This document shows, one piece after another, positions 21,156 through 33,759 of a stretch of DNA of 64,000 nucleotides. The position numbers were made by a program, and so were the translations under genes. The notes under the pieces are model-generated. The model saw only the letters and a list, made by a program, of their open reading frames with translations. It had not been told where the DNA came from and made no database searches. Numbering within the stretch: the first letter of the stretch is position 1; every line of letters begins with the position of its first letter. This DNA is from Chimonanthus salicifolius (Eukaryota > Streptophyta > Magnoliopsida > Laurales > Calycanthaceae). The stretch is taken from NCBI GenBank assembly GCA_013350335.1, contig CM023540.1:1798001-1862000 (forward strand). The letters run 5' to 3'.

Positions 21156-24100
21156 ATGGAAAATTCTAACGGAAAAACAAAACTTTTTAAGAATTGGTTT
21201 AAATCATTTCAGTATCCTTCTAATAGATCTAATTCGTCTTCTTCATCCTATCAGTCTGCTTTAACCAGTTTTACCCGTAATAGCTTAGAAAAAGAAAATT
21301 CAGAAAAAACAAAAAATTCAGAAGAAATGATATATGAAAATTTTGACCAAGCAATATCCAATTGGAAGTTGCCAGCCTTGCCTGTAACATAAATATATAG
21401 CAATGGTACATTTGAAGAACAAAATGATTATCACATAAAAACTGTTTCTCTCTCTGGAGGAAAACAAACAATTAAAGTTCTTGATAGAAGAATTATTGAA
21501 CAAATCAGAACCAAATACAACTACCTGCACATAGGATTAATTCAGCTAGGAATCAAACCACTGTTTCGATTAGGATTAAATGTTGCAGTCTGTGCTTATG
21601 TGAGAGATCAGAGACATGATGAACTTGATGATTCTCTTTATGCTATGATTGAATGAAGTCTCTGTCATGGACCTGTTTATTTTAACTACTTTCCCAATAT
21701 CACAATTGATGCTCATGATGATGATATTCTTGATTGTGCTACTATTGGATTTCAAAGTAAAGGATTAAAAATGAGTCCGAGGAGTAAACCTTTTGCTATA
21801 GTTTATCGTGTGTTCTACAAATCCATGATCTCTGTCTTTCCCATGATAGCCTATAGAGATAAAGCTGATAAAGAAAAAACTACAGTTCTCATGGAAACAA
21901 ACTTTAACAATAATGTGTTCATCCCAAAAGTCATCAGTTGGGAAGAAGTTGTTCTCCCAAGAAATTGGCAAATAGAAGATGTTACCCCAAGAGTAAATGA
22001 AATCACAGATGATTTACAAAGTATAGTCAAATTACCAAATGGTAATGTTGAAGTCAATTTCAGAAGAAAAATGGAAAAAGCTAGGAGAAGCTTTGTCGGT
22101 TATACAGAAGGAAGAAAAAGTTTTTAATTAGAAGAAATAGATGATGACCAAAGGAGTAGTGAAAAGGAAGAAATGGATCAAAAAGTTTTTAGGAACAAAG
22201 AAAGTGGAATCGAACACCTTGTGTATAAAAGAACTTCATCACAAAAGACCTATAACCCTAGTGAGAGTGATTTCCTCCATGGAGCCATAAGAATGGTTAG
22301 CATTCAAAAGGCAGAAGAAATACCTGTCAAAAAATTTGAAATTGATAAACCATATCTTAGAGAAAATTTGAAAAATCATCCTTTAAAAGATTGGTTCTTT
22401 AAAAAGTTTAACATAGAAGAAAAGGATAAAATGAGAAAATTATGGTATTTCCAAATGGAGGAAGAAGAAAGAAATATACCTTTCTTTGATTGATTCATGG
22501 AATATTTTAAAAAGGGGAAAATGAAAGAAAAAGAAACTCAAAGCCCAGAACAAATAAGAGTTATAGGAAAAACAACAAGAACCTGGAAAAACACTGAAGG
22601 AAAGGAAGTTGATAAATCTCACCCACCTTGGAAGAAACTTGATATTTCTGTCCCTAATACAGAAACCAAGAATTATGCCATGCCTGTAAAAAATGCATCT
22701 ATTTATGAATCAAAATCAGATCCAAATGCTAGAGACATAGGTATAGGTATTGGAGATATAATTAAACAAAACAATTACACCAATCTATGTCTATTAACCA
22801 TTAGAGAACAAACAGATCGAATAGAAAGAACAATCAAATTAAAATCTGAATTCAATAAAGATAAAGAAGAAAAATTAGAAGAAAGCTCTGCCAATGCAGT
22901 ATATGTTCCCAGACAATTACCTAAAGGGATTATTCTGCAAAAAGGACCATTCACAATGACAGACGAAATGCAAAAAGAATTATCCAATAGGATGGAAAGC
23001 CTCAATATGGGAGGAAAAGGATTCAGCATCGTAAGGGTCTATGCTTCAGAGGATTTATTAATAAATCGTCTAAAGAAATGGAATCCTCAGGCAAAATTGC
23101 TAGAGACAAAGAATTATTATCCCAGACCAACCCCTGTTGATCTACAACTAGAAGAAGCTCCATACACTTATACCTCAGAATTAACCTATTCAGGAAATTC
23201 TTTATATGAGTGGAACTTAGATGGATTAACAGAATATCAAATCGTCTAAATGGTTCACAGTATGTTAATATACTGTAATGCTTGTGAAGTTAGAGGAAAT
23301 ACTCCAAGGAATATCTTTCTGATGATAACTACCTCTTTCAATGGAATATTAAGAGGATGGTGGAATTATGGATTAACTGGAGCTCAAAGACTTGAAATTG
23401 AGAGTGCTGTCAAAATGGATGAATTTGGAAGAATCCTTTATAGAGACAAAACCACAGGAAATTTAGTTGATCCCAATGTTAAGCTTGAAGCAGGTACTAG
23501 TCAAATCCCTGATAATTGGGTAACTCAATCTGATTGTGTTAGTGTCTTGCTTCTATGCATCCTCAATGAATTCAGTGGAGAAATTGCTCTAATTAAGGAG
23601 AAAAATAGACAGCAATTACATCGCTTGAGATGTAGAAATTTAGGAGAATTTCGTTGGTATAGAGATGTATTCTTGTCAAAAGTCTACAAACTGAGTGATT
23701 GTAATTCAGATATTTGGAAAGAAAGATTTATTTCAGGATTACCACCCTTATTTGCTGAAAAGGTGCGTAATTCCTTGAGAGAAGAAATGCATGGTACTAT
23801 TAATTACAGTTTGCTGACGTTTGGAGGAATTATGCAAAGAATTAACAAAGTTGGCATGAATCTTTGTACTGATTTAAAGATCAGTAAACAAGCTGAAAAA
23901 ATGAGAAAATATTCTGGAGATAAAGAATTAGGAGATTTTTGTTTCCAGTTTGGCTTAGATCAAACACCTGAATCAAAGAGAAAACCTTCGCGTTCTAGAT
24001 TTACTCCGGATAGAAGAAACAAAATGGTAAGAAAGTATAAAAGATATAAAAAAGGAAGAAAATCCGATGATCTCATCCCATTCAAAAGAAAATCTAAAAA

Positions 24101-26871
24101 ATATTTCAAAAAGAAATATATAAAAGAAAATGTTCCGACTTGTTATACTTGCGGGAAAAAGGGTCATTATGCAAGTAAATGTTTTAAAAAAGAAAATCCT
24201 TCTAAAAAGAAACTTAGAAAAATCAATACAAAAAATGATGACGAAAATACTGAAAAAGAACAATCTGATTCAAGTTCTTCAGAAGAAGAAGAAGAATATG
24301 AATCTAATTCATCAACTGACATTGAAGAAAATAGTCCTCAAGTTCAGCTCATCAAACAATTCCAATCATGTACATGTCATTCAGATGATGAAGAATCTGA
24401 TGGAGAATGGTCGATACCATCTGATGAAGATCTTGGTATCCACATTCGTGTCCTCACTGCCCCTCAAAAATTACTTTTAGAAATGATTGATAACATACCT
24501 GATCCAGAGAAAAAAGTTCAATTTTTAAATCAGATTTCAAAATTGGGGGGAGGAGAAGAAGGAGAAAGTTCACAACAAAAAATTTCTTTTGAAGAAAATG
24601 AAAATGATAATAAAACACCATATTATCCAAAAAGGATAAAGGAGAAAGAAACATTTCATAGACCAACCTATACCATGATTGACGTTATGAATAGAGCAGA
24701 AAAAATTCATACTATAAATAAACCCTTAACTCTCTCAGACTTGCAAAAAGAATTAAATGATCAAAAGAGAGAACTTCGAGAATTAAGAATTGAGTTAACC
24801 AAAAAACAAAATGAGCTTGATGAAAGATTAACTTGGTTAGAAAATGATGGTGCTATTGAAAAATATGATGAAGAAAAAATTGTCTAGAGAATTAAAGGAG
24901 AAATTAGCAAAATCTCTACTGGTGTAATTCCTACAAAATGTATTTACCAACAGTGGAGAGTTCAGGTAAAAATAAAAATAAAAAACTTCGAGAAGATTGT
25001 TAATGCCATAATTGACATTGGTGCTGACTTAAATGTTATCAGACTTGGAATTGTTCCTATTGAAATTACTAGTGAATCAAAACAGTTTGTGTCTGCTGCT
25101 AATGGAACAACTATTTCTATAGAAAGAAAAATCCCAAATGTTCATGTTTGCATGAAAGGAGTCCGTGTTACTTCACCTTTTATTATTTCAGAAGATATTG
25201 TTAATGATGTACTCCTTGGATCTCCATTTATTTTTCAAATCCAACCCTTTTCTGTAACAACAAAAGGAATTTCTACACATATCAAAGGGATTGAAGTAAA
25301 TCTTGATTTTATAGATGATCCTTGTGAGACGAAAATCCAAAGAATAAATCAAGTTATTGTCACAAAAGAAAATTACATAAATGGATTAAAAAATGAAATT
25401 AAATGTGTCCAAATGACAAAAGAATTAGAGAAAAAAGAATTTAAAATAAAATTAGAAGAATTCACCGAACAGATTGAAGAAGAATGTTGTTCTCATTTAC
25501 CATCAGCCTTTTGGAATAGAAAAAGACACATAGTAGGATTACCATATGTAAAAGATTTTAATGAAAATGATATTCCGACTAAAGCTCGTCCATCCCAAAT
25601 GGATGCTGCTCATTTGATGCTTTGCCAAGAAGAAATCAATAATCTTTTGAAGAAAGGATTAATTAGGAAAAGCAAATCCCCTTAGAGCTGTACGGCATTT
25701 TATGTTGAAAAGGCCGCTGAAATCGAAAGAGGAGTTCCAAGATTGGTAATCAATTATAAACCTTTGAACAAAGTCTTACAATCTATTAGGTATCCTTTGC
25801 CTAATACTCAGGATTTGCTAAATAGATTAAACAATGCCAAAATATTTTCAAAATTTGATTTAAAATCAGGATTTTGGCAGATTCAGATAAAAGAAGAAGA
25901 TAGATATAAAACTGCATTCACTGTTCCAATGGGCATTATGAATGGAATGTTATGCCTTTTGGATTGAAAAATGCTCCGTCTGAATTTCAGAATATTATGA
26001 ATAATATTTTCTCATCTTACACCCAGTTTGCCATTGTTTACATTGATGATATTCTTATCTTTTCAGAATCTGTGTTACAACATTGGAAACACTTGGGTAT
26101 TTTCAAAAGAGTCATAAAAGAAAATGGATTGGCTTTATCCAAAAGAAAAATGAATCTCTTTCAGCAGAAAATCAGGTTCTTAGGATTTGAAATCCAAGAT
26201 AGAAAAATAACTCCAACTAATAGAGTTATTCAATTTACTGATAAATTTCCAGATGAAATTAAGGATAAAAGTATGCTACAAAGATTTCTTGGATGTCTAA
26301 ATTATGTTGGATTTTTCTATCAACATTTGGCAAAAGATAGAAAACTTCTCCAAGAAAGGTTAAAGAAAAATCCTCAAGAATGGTCTATCCAACACACTAA
26401 TGCAGTAAAAAGATTAAAGAAAGAGTTAAAAATCTTCCTTGTAGATGTCTATCTGACCCAGAAGCTTTTAAAATAGTTCAAACTGATGCCTCTGATGTCG
26501 GATATGGTGGAATTCTTTTACAACAAAAAGACTCAAAAGAAGAATTAATAAGATTTAATTCTGGATTATGGAATGAAGCACAAAAGAAATATTCAACCAT
26601 CAAAAAGGAAGTTCTTGCCATAGTTATTTGTGTGACAAAGTTCCAACATGATTTATTGAACAAAGAATTTCTAATCATAGTTGATGCTAAAGCAGCAAAA
26701 GAAATTCTGAAAAAAGATGTCAAAAATCTTGTCTCTAAGCAAATATTTGCTAGATGGCAAGCCATTTTATCAGTTTTTGAATTTAAAATTGAATTTATTA
26801 ATGGAAATGCTAACTCTCTCCCTGACTTTCTTACTAGAGAATTTCTTCAGGGACGACAAAATGGCAAGTAG
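21156..26871 (+). pseudogene. Endogenous pararetrovirus ORF1 polyprotein, full length (about 1,905 codons)
   Basis: This is the longest copy. Approximate layout: basic Ser-rich N-terminus 21156-21400; 30K-type movement core 21540-22120; charged linker to 23150; coat core 23240-23900, ending in Arg/Lys-rich sequence; knuckle CX2CX4HX4C at 24141-24182; Ser/Asp/Glu tract 24250-24450; coiled coil 24720-24860; protease about 24950-25250; reverse transcriptase 25690-26400 with YIDD near 26039; RNase H 26478-26850. Breaks: in-frame stops at about 21390, 21654, 22125, 22491, 23247, 24885 and 25683; a lost G near 25932 and a lost A near 26410 shift the frame. The protease catalytic triplet reads Asp-Ile-Gly instead of Asp-Thr-Gly (25014-25022). 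The 545-codon stretch 23250-24887 is still open. Most stops are single transitions, as expected of methylated, unselected DNA. Confidence 0.93.
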
Positions 26872-28180
26872 CTCTTCCCCGTTCATGAAGAAAAAAGGGA
26901 ATGAGAAATTGGTAGATCAAGAAGAAAGCCAAAGGGGCTTTACTCCAACAAAAGACCCAAATCAATCAGAATTATATCTTTACACTGGTAACAGAATTCT
27001 TGTTACTTCAGATTGTCTTATGGAAGAAAGATCTGTAGAAGTTAATGTTTATTTTCTATTTGGAAAGGGGCTTCATTATCATTCCCTTGATAAAAGAAAA
27101 ACCAGAGATTGGTATCTCAATATTTTGCATCAGACGAAAAGTGTCCTCATCTTCCACAATAAGAATGCAAATGGTATCATCACTTATTCAAAGTTCACTA
27201 TTCTCAAAATCCTTACTGAGGAAGATTGGGATGGTCCCTTGTACATGACAAAACCAGTCCAATTATACAATTCGACTGAGTTCTTTAATTATTGGGATTA
27301 TATTGATGCCTGGAAATTTGCTTTGATGTGGCAAAATCGCCAGTATAATCATTCCTGATTCATCAGATTCAAAGAAGAAAGTCCTGATGTCACTCCTATT
27401 CATCGTAATTTCCCGTCCTTGTTTCTCTTCACCTGGTGGTCATATTATGGTGCTTCTCAGAAAATCCTTTCTGATAATTTTCGTTATTTGTTTATCAAGT
27501 TCTCTTAGGTTGAAGAAAAGGTTCCATGTGAAGCCATCAATATGCTTCGCTTCTTTGCTAAATTTCATATGCCTTATATTTTTCAATGGAAGTTTGAAGT
27601 AAAAAAGGATTTATATGGTTTACCATCTCTTTATCAGACTTTTTATCAAAAGTGGTGGTCTAAGATTGAAAATGATACTTATGAGAGAATTTTGAATCAA
27701 ATCTCTCCTCCTGTTAAAGAAGAAATTCATCTTCTTGAAGAAAAGCCTTTTGAGAATGAAATGGTCATGGCGGATCTCTTAGCCAAAAAGATTACCAAAG
27801 AAATTGCTCGAGAAAAATCGCCTAAGCCAATGGACATGTCTGTTGACTCCGTCAATTTTGAAGAAAAGATTAAACAAATTTTAGAAGAGTATCTCCCAAA
27901 GAAAAAAGTTGGTGATCATGATTGGGATAGTAATCATGATCCAGAAGAAAATCTTGATGATGAAGTTGTGCCTCTTGAAGATCTCCATCCTCGTTGGGAC
28001 CCTGACTCTCATGTTAATCCTGATGGCTCAGTTACAGAATATCTTCGTGGTGGAAAGTTTTGGTACTCTTCAGCAAAAGACAAAGGAAAAGAAAAAGAAG
28101 TCGAAAAGGAATCTCGGTTAGCTGAATTATTCCGAAAGAATTCTGCTAAAGCAAAAGAATTAATGAAAAAGAAGATGTAA
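26861..28180 (+). pseudogene. Endogenous pararetrovirus ORF2 (439 codons, two stops)
   Basis: The start is ATG 26861-26863, overlapping the ORF1 stop at 26869-26871. Length is 1,320 nt. In-frame stops lie at about 27356 (Trp codon changed) and 27508 (Gln codon changed); otherwise the frame is readable end to end. The N-terminal 60 residues are polar with a Lys-rich patch. The middle (about residues 60-240) is rich in Trp, Tyr and Phe and may be a folded domain. Residues about 285-345 are charged and helical, then comes an Asp/His-rich segment and a basic C-terminus. No recognised motif. Sequence ends 33 nt later, before the PBS, at an inversion junction. Confidence 0.87.
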
Positions 28181-28213
28181 TTTGAGATGATTCCTATCAA
28201 ATAATTCGATCCT

Positions 28214-31009
28214 ATCTCCAGAATATTTTATCATTTTTTCAACTTGTTTACTGATCTTTAAATCAGTACAAAGATTCATGCCAACTTTGTTAATTCTTTG
28301 TATTCCTCCAAACGTCAGCAAATTGTAATTAATAGTACCAAGCATTTCTTCTCTCAAGGAATTACGCACTTTTTCAGCAAATAAGGGTGGTAATCCTGAA
28401 ATAAATCTTTCTTTCCAAATATCAGAATTACAATCATTCAGTTGGTAGACTTTTGACAAAAATACATCTCTATACCAACGGAATTCTCCTAAATTTCTAC
28501 ATCTCAAGCGATGTAATTGCTGTCTATTTTTCTCCTTAATTAGAGCAATTCCTCTAGTGAATTCATTGAGGATGCATAGAAGCAAGACACTAACACAATC
28601 AGAATTGAGTTTCCCAATTATCAGGAATTTGACTAGTACCTGCTTCAAGTTTAACATTCGGATCAACTAAATTTCCTGTGGTTTTGTCTCTATAAAGGAT
28701 TCTTCCAAATTCATCCATTTTGACAGCACTCTCAATTTCAAGTCTTTGAGCTCCAGTTAATTAATAATTCCACCATCCTCTTAATATTCCATTGAAAGAG
28801 GTAGTTATCATCAGAAAGATATTCCTTAGAGTATTTCCTCTAACTTCACAAGCATTACAGTATATTAACATACTGTGAACCATTTAGACAATTTGATATT
28901 CTGTTAATCCATCTAAGTTCCACTCATATAAAGAATTTCCTGAATAGGTTAATTCTGAGGTATAAGTGTATGGAGCTTCTTCTAGTTGTAGATCAACAGG
29001 GGTTGGTCTGGGATAATAATTCTTTGTCTCTAGCAATTTTGCCTGAGGATTCCATTTCTTTAGACGATTTATTAATAAATCCTCTGAAGTAGAGACTCTT
29101 AGGATGCTGAATCCTTTTCCTCCCATATTGAGGCTTTCCATCCTATTGGATAATTCTTTTTGCATTTCGTCTGTCATTGTGAATGGTCCTTCTTTGCAGA
29201 ATAATCCCTTTAGGTAATTGTCTGGGAACATATACTGCATTGGCAGAGCTTTCTTCTAATTTTTCATCTTTATCTTTATTGAATTCAGATTTTAATTTGA
29301 TTGTTCTTTCTATTCGATCTCTTTGTTCTCCAATGGTTAATAGACATAGATTGGTGTAATTGTTTTGTTCAATTATATCTCCAATACCTATTCCTATGTC
29401 TCTAGCATTTGGATCTGATTTTGATTCATAAATAGATGCATTTTTTACAGGCATGGTATAATTCTTGGTTTCTGTATTAGGGACAGAAATATCAAGTTTC
29501 TTCCAAGGTGGATGTGATTTATCAACTTCTTTTCCTTCAGTGTCTTTCCAGGTTCTTGTTGTGTTTCCTATAACTCTTATTTGTTCTGGGCTTTGAGTTT
29601 CTTTTTCTTTGATTTTCCCTTTTTTAAAATATTCCATGAACCAATCAAAGAAAGGTATATTTCTTTCTTCTTCCTCCATTTGGAAATACCATAATTCTCT
29701 CATTTTATCCTTTTCTTCTGTGTTAAACTTTCTAAAGAACCAATCTTTTAAAGGATGATTTTTCAAATTTTCTATAAGATATGGTTTATCAATTTGAAAT
29801 TTTTTTAACAGGTATTTCTTCTGGCTTTTGAATGCTAACCATTCTTATGGCTCCTTGGAGAAAATCACTCTCACTAGAGTTATAGGTTTTTTGTGATGAA
29901 GTTCTTTTATACACAGGGTGTTCGATTCCACTTTCTTTGTTCCTAAAAACTTTTTGATCCATTTCTTCCTTTTCACTACTCCTTTGGTCATCATCTATTT
30001 CTTCTAATTTAAAAGTTTTTCTTCCTTCCGTATAACCGGCAAAGTTTCTCCTAGCTTTTTCCATTTTCTTCTGAAATTGACTTCAACATTACCATTTGGT
30101 AATTTGACTATACTTTGTAAATCATCTGTGATTTCATTTACTCTTGGGGTGACATCTTCTATTTGCCAATTTCCTGGGAGAACAACTTCTTCTCAGCTGA
30201 TGACTTTTGGGATGAACACATTATTGTTAAAGTTTGTTTCCATGAGAACTGTAGTTTTTTCTTTATCAACCTTATCTCTATAGGCTATCATGGGAAAGAC
30301 AGAGATCATGGATTTGTAGAACACACGATAAACTATAGCAAAAGGTTTACTCCTCGGACTCATTTTTAATCCTTTACTTTGAAATCCAATAGTAGCACAA
30401 TCAAGAATATCATCATCATGAGCATCAATTGTGATATTGGGAAATCAATTGTGATATTGGGAAAGCAGTTAAAATAAACAGGTCTATGACAGAGACTTGA
30501 TTCAATCATAGCATAAAGAGAATCATCAAATTCATCATGTCTCTAATCTCGCACATAAGCACAGACTGCAACATTTAATCCTAATCGAAACAATGGTTTG
30601 ATTCCTACCTGAATTAATCCTATGTACAGGTAGTTGTATTTGGTTCTGATTTGTTCAATAATTCTTCTATCAAGAACTTTAATTGTCTGTTTTCCTCCAG
30701 AGAAAGAAACAGTTTTTTCAACAGCTTTATGTGGTAATCATTTTGTTCTTCAAATTTGCCATTGCTATATATTTCTGTTACAGGCAAGGCTGGCAACTGC
30801 CAATTGGATATTGCTTGGTCAAAATTTTCATATATCATTTCTTCTGAATTTTTAGTTTTTTCTGAATTTTCTTTTTCTAATCTATTACGGGTAAAACTGG
30901 TTAAAGCAGACAGATAGGATGAAGAAGACGAATTAGATCTATTAGAAGGATACTGAAATGATTTAAACCAATTCTTAAAAAGTTTTGTTTTTCCCTTAGA
31001 ATTTTCCAT
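28214..31009 (-). pseudogene. ORF1 5' half: movement and coat regions
   Basis: The start ATG is at 31007-31009 on the minus strand. The copy is truncated at 28214, just before the Arg/Lys-rich end of the coat region, where it meets plus-strand sequence from the end of ORF2. Open pieces include 29143-29766 and 28160-28666. Breaks: a 20-bp tandem duplication at 30424-30463 that shifts the frame inside the movement core, a frameshift near 30725, others near 30065 and 29230, and a stop near 28890. It is close in sequence to 22000-24000 and 13500-15600, the same sub-lineage. Confidence 0.9.
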
Positions 31010-31394
31010 TTTTGTAACTCGTTAGAAACAAGAAGAGTTTTCGTCAACGATTTACTGCCCTTGACGCCTGATCACGGCCTGAAGCGGGACTTACAACGGG
31101 ACCACACTCTTAAGAAGATGAATGAGGCACAGAAGTGGAGAATAAGAAGGAAAATAGAAACTCTAAAGAGAATTGGATAGATCAACTTTGGCTAAATAGC
31201 TTCAGATCCCGGATAATAATTTAATTCATCTAAATCCCATTTTTTTTTTTTTAACAAAGATTTAAATACGAGATAATAATTCTAATTCTTCATTCAATCT
31301 ATTACAATACTCTCTGATTTGATTACACAAGCGTACTAACATAGATCTTCTAATAGTTTGAACACGGATAACAAGATACCTTTCTATAGTTATA
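31010..31394 (-). pseudogene. Leader plus 3' part of small ORF AB
   Basis: 31010-31261 is leader of the usual type with no gene. 31262-31394 is the C-terminal 40 or so codons of the small ORF, matching 15872-16010, cut at about 31394 where plus-strand coat sequence begins. The ORF start, intron and TATA box are missing. Confidence 0.75.
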
Positions 31395-31787
31395 GAATTC
31401 AATAAAGATAAAGAAGAAAAATTAGAAGAAAGCTCTGCCAATGTAGTATATGTTCCCAGACAATTACCTAAAGGGATTATTCTGCAAAAAGGACCATTCA
31501 CAATGACAGACGAAATGCAAAAAGAATTATCCAATAGGATGGAAAGCCTCAATATGGGAGGAAAAGGATTCAGCATCGTAAGGGTCTATGCTTCAGAGGA
31601 TTTATTAATAAATCGTCTAAAGAAATGGAATCCTCAGGCAAAATTGCTAGAGACAAAGAATTATTATCCCAGACCAACCCTTGTTGATCTACAACTAGAA
31701 GAAGCTCCATACACTTATACCTCAGAATTAACCTATTCAGGAAATTCTTTATATGAGTGGAACTTAGATGGATTAACAGAATATCAA
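31395..31787 (+). pseudogene. ORF1 scrap, coat N-terminal region
   Basis: A plus-strand piece matching 22850-23240 almost exactly, open throughout. It ends inside the Glu-Tyr-Gln codons just before the coat core, where satellite array 2 starts. The near identity to the neighbouring full copy suggests a recent duplication or conversion. Confidence 0.85.
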
Positions 31788-33326
31788 ACTGAACAAACTG
31801 GACGAATTGGACCAACTAGATGAATTGGACGTGTTGGACATAATGGATGAACAGGTAGAACTGGACAAAATGGACTTAATGGACGAATTGGAGAAACTGG
31901 ACGAATTGGACAAACTGGACAAATTGGAAATACTGGACAAACTTGACAAACTTAACAAATTGGACAAACCGGACGAATTGGACCAACTAGAGGAATTGGA
32001 AGAATGGGACATAATGGACGAACTGGACCAACTTGACTAACGAAACATACTAGGCGAATTCGAAAAACTGGACAAACAGGACAAATTGGACAAACTAGAC
32101 AAACTTCACGAACTGGACCAATAGGACAAACTAGAGCAATTGGACGAACTAGAGCAACGAGACATACTGGGCGAGCTGGACAAACTGGGCAAATAAGACA
32201 AACTGAACAAATTGGAAAAACTCGACGAACTAGATGTTAAGGACGAACTAGACGAATTAGACAAACTGGACAAACTGAACGAATTGGAAAAACTGGACGA
32301 ACTGGAGGAACTTAACAAACTAAACGAACTGGACGAACTCTAAAAACTGGACCAACTGGACAAATTGGACGAACTGGACAAACAGAACAAACTGAACAAA
32401 CTGGACGAATTGGACCAACTAGATGAATTGGACGAGTTGGACATAATGGACAAGCAGGAAGAACTAGACCAACTGGACGAATTGGAGAAGCTAGACAAAC
32501 TGGACAAATTAGACGTACTGCACAAACTGGACAAACTTGACGAAATGGACAAACTAATCAAATTGGACAAACCGGACGAATTGGACCAACTAGAGGAATT
32601 GGACGAATTGGACATAATGGACGAACTGGACTAGCTTGACTAATGAGACATGATGGGCGAGCTCGAAAAACTGGACAAACAGGACAAATTGAACGAATTG
32701 GAAAATCTAGACGAATTGGACAAACTGGATGAACTGGACAAACTGGACGAACTGGAGGAACATAACAAACTGAACGAATAGACAAACTCGAAAAACTGGA
32801 CCAACTGGGTAAATTGGACGAACTTAAAGAACTGGACAAACTAAACAAAGTAAATAAACTGGAATAATTGGACCAATAAGAGGAATTACACGAATTCGAT
32901 ATAATGGACGAACAGGAAGAACTGGACCAACTGGATGAAGGAGACATACTGGGCGATCTGAAAAAAATGGACAAACAGGATAAACTGAACGAATTGGTCA
33001 AACTGGACGAACTGGATGAACAAAACAAACTAAACGAAATGGACGAAGTTGAAAAACTGGACGAGCTGGACAAACTAAACAAATTGGATAATTCGGACGA
33101 ATTGGTCCAACTAGAGGAATTGCAAGAATTGGCCATAATGGATGAACAGGAAGAACTGGACCAACTGGACGAAGGAGACATAATGGGCGAGTTGGAAAAA
33201 ATGGACAAATAGGATAAACTGAATGAATTGTAAAATCTAGACGAATTGGTCAAACTGGACGAACTAGACAAACTGGACGAACATAACAAACTAAACGAAC
33301 TGGACGAACTCGAAAAACTGGACCTA
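31788..33326. repeat. Satellite array 2: 9-bp unit RAAYTGGAC
   Basis: About 1.54 kb of the same 9-bp units and the same strand as arrays 1 and 3. The longer variant block with CATAATGGACGAACTGG followed by CTTGACTAA recurs at about 32010 and 32612, roughly 600 bp apart. Plus-strand runs of Leu-Asp-Glu/Lys stay open for 60-100 codons (for example 32365-32634 and 32904-33212). The left edge joins coat sequence and the right edge joins viral leader. Confidence 0.9.
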
Positions 33327-33759
33327 CAGTCAAAAGATGGTGTCCCATCCAGTCAAAAGATGGTGTTGCTCCTTTTGCAAAAGTGTTAATGTCAGTGCCC
33401 ATCACGATAAAAGATTCCAAGCTGCCACTTGTCATAGAATTATCAAAAGATGCCTCACTTATTACTGTGTCCCCAAGTGGGGAATCTCTTTTGTAAAAGT
33501 AAGTCTGAAAGTTTGGTAAAGTTAGTTTGTTGGGTGGGGTCGGTGGAAGTTCCTTTTCCTGTTTTGGGTTTAGTGCTGTCCTCTCGTGGTTGGATGAGAG
33601 TGTGTTCTTTTGTGCCTACTCCATCTATATAAGGAACTTTGTGTTCTTGTTTTAGCATCGAATGTTAGAAATCGAAGAATAAAAAGTTCTGAATCTAAGT
33701 GTGAGCCTGAAGTTTGGAGTGTGCTGCAAAGCTTGTATTCAGAGTTCTATTCTCAGTTT
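33327..33759 (+). promoter_or_regulatory. Viral leader with TATA box and direct repeat
   Basis: There is no gene. It starts with a 17-bp direct repeat CAGTCAAAAGATGGTGT at 33327-33343 and 33350-33366, in a region that would be upstream of the TATA box. TATATAA at 33626-33632 sits in CCATCTATATAAGGAAC, and AATAAA follows at about 33675. The PBS that should precede it is missing, replaced by satellite array 2. Confidence 0.7.

Noticed and set aside
31788..33326. CRISPR-like array
   Set aside because: Contiguous 9-bp repeats without unique spacers, in a plant nuclear context.
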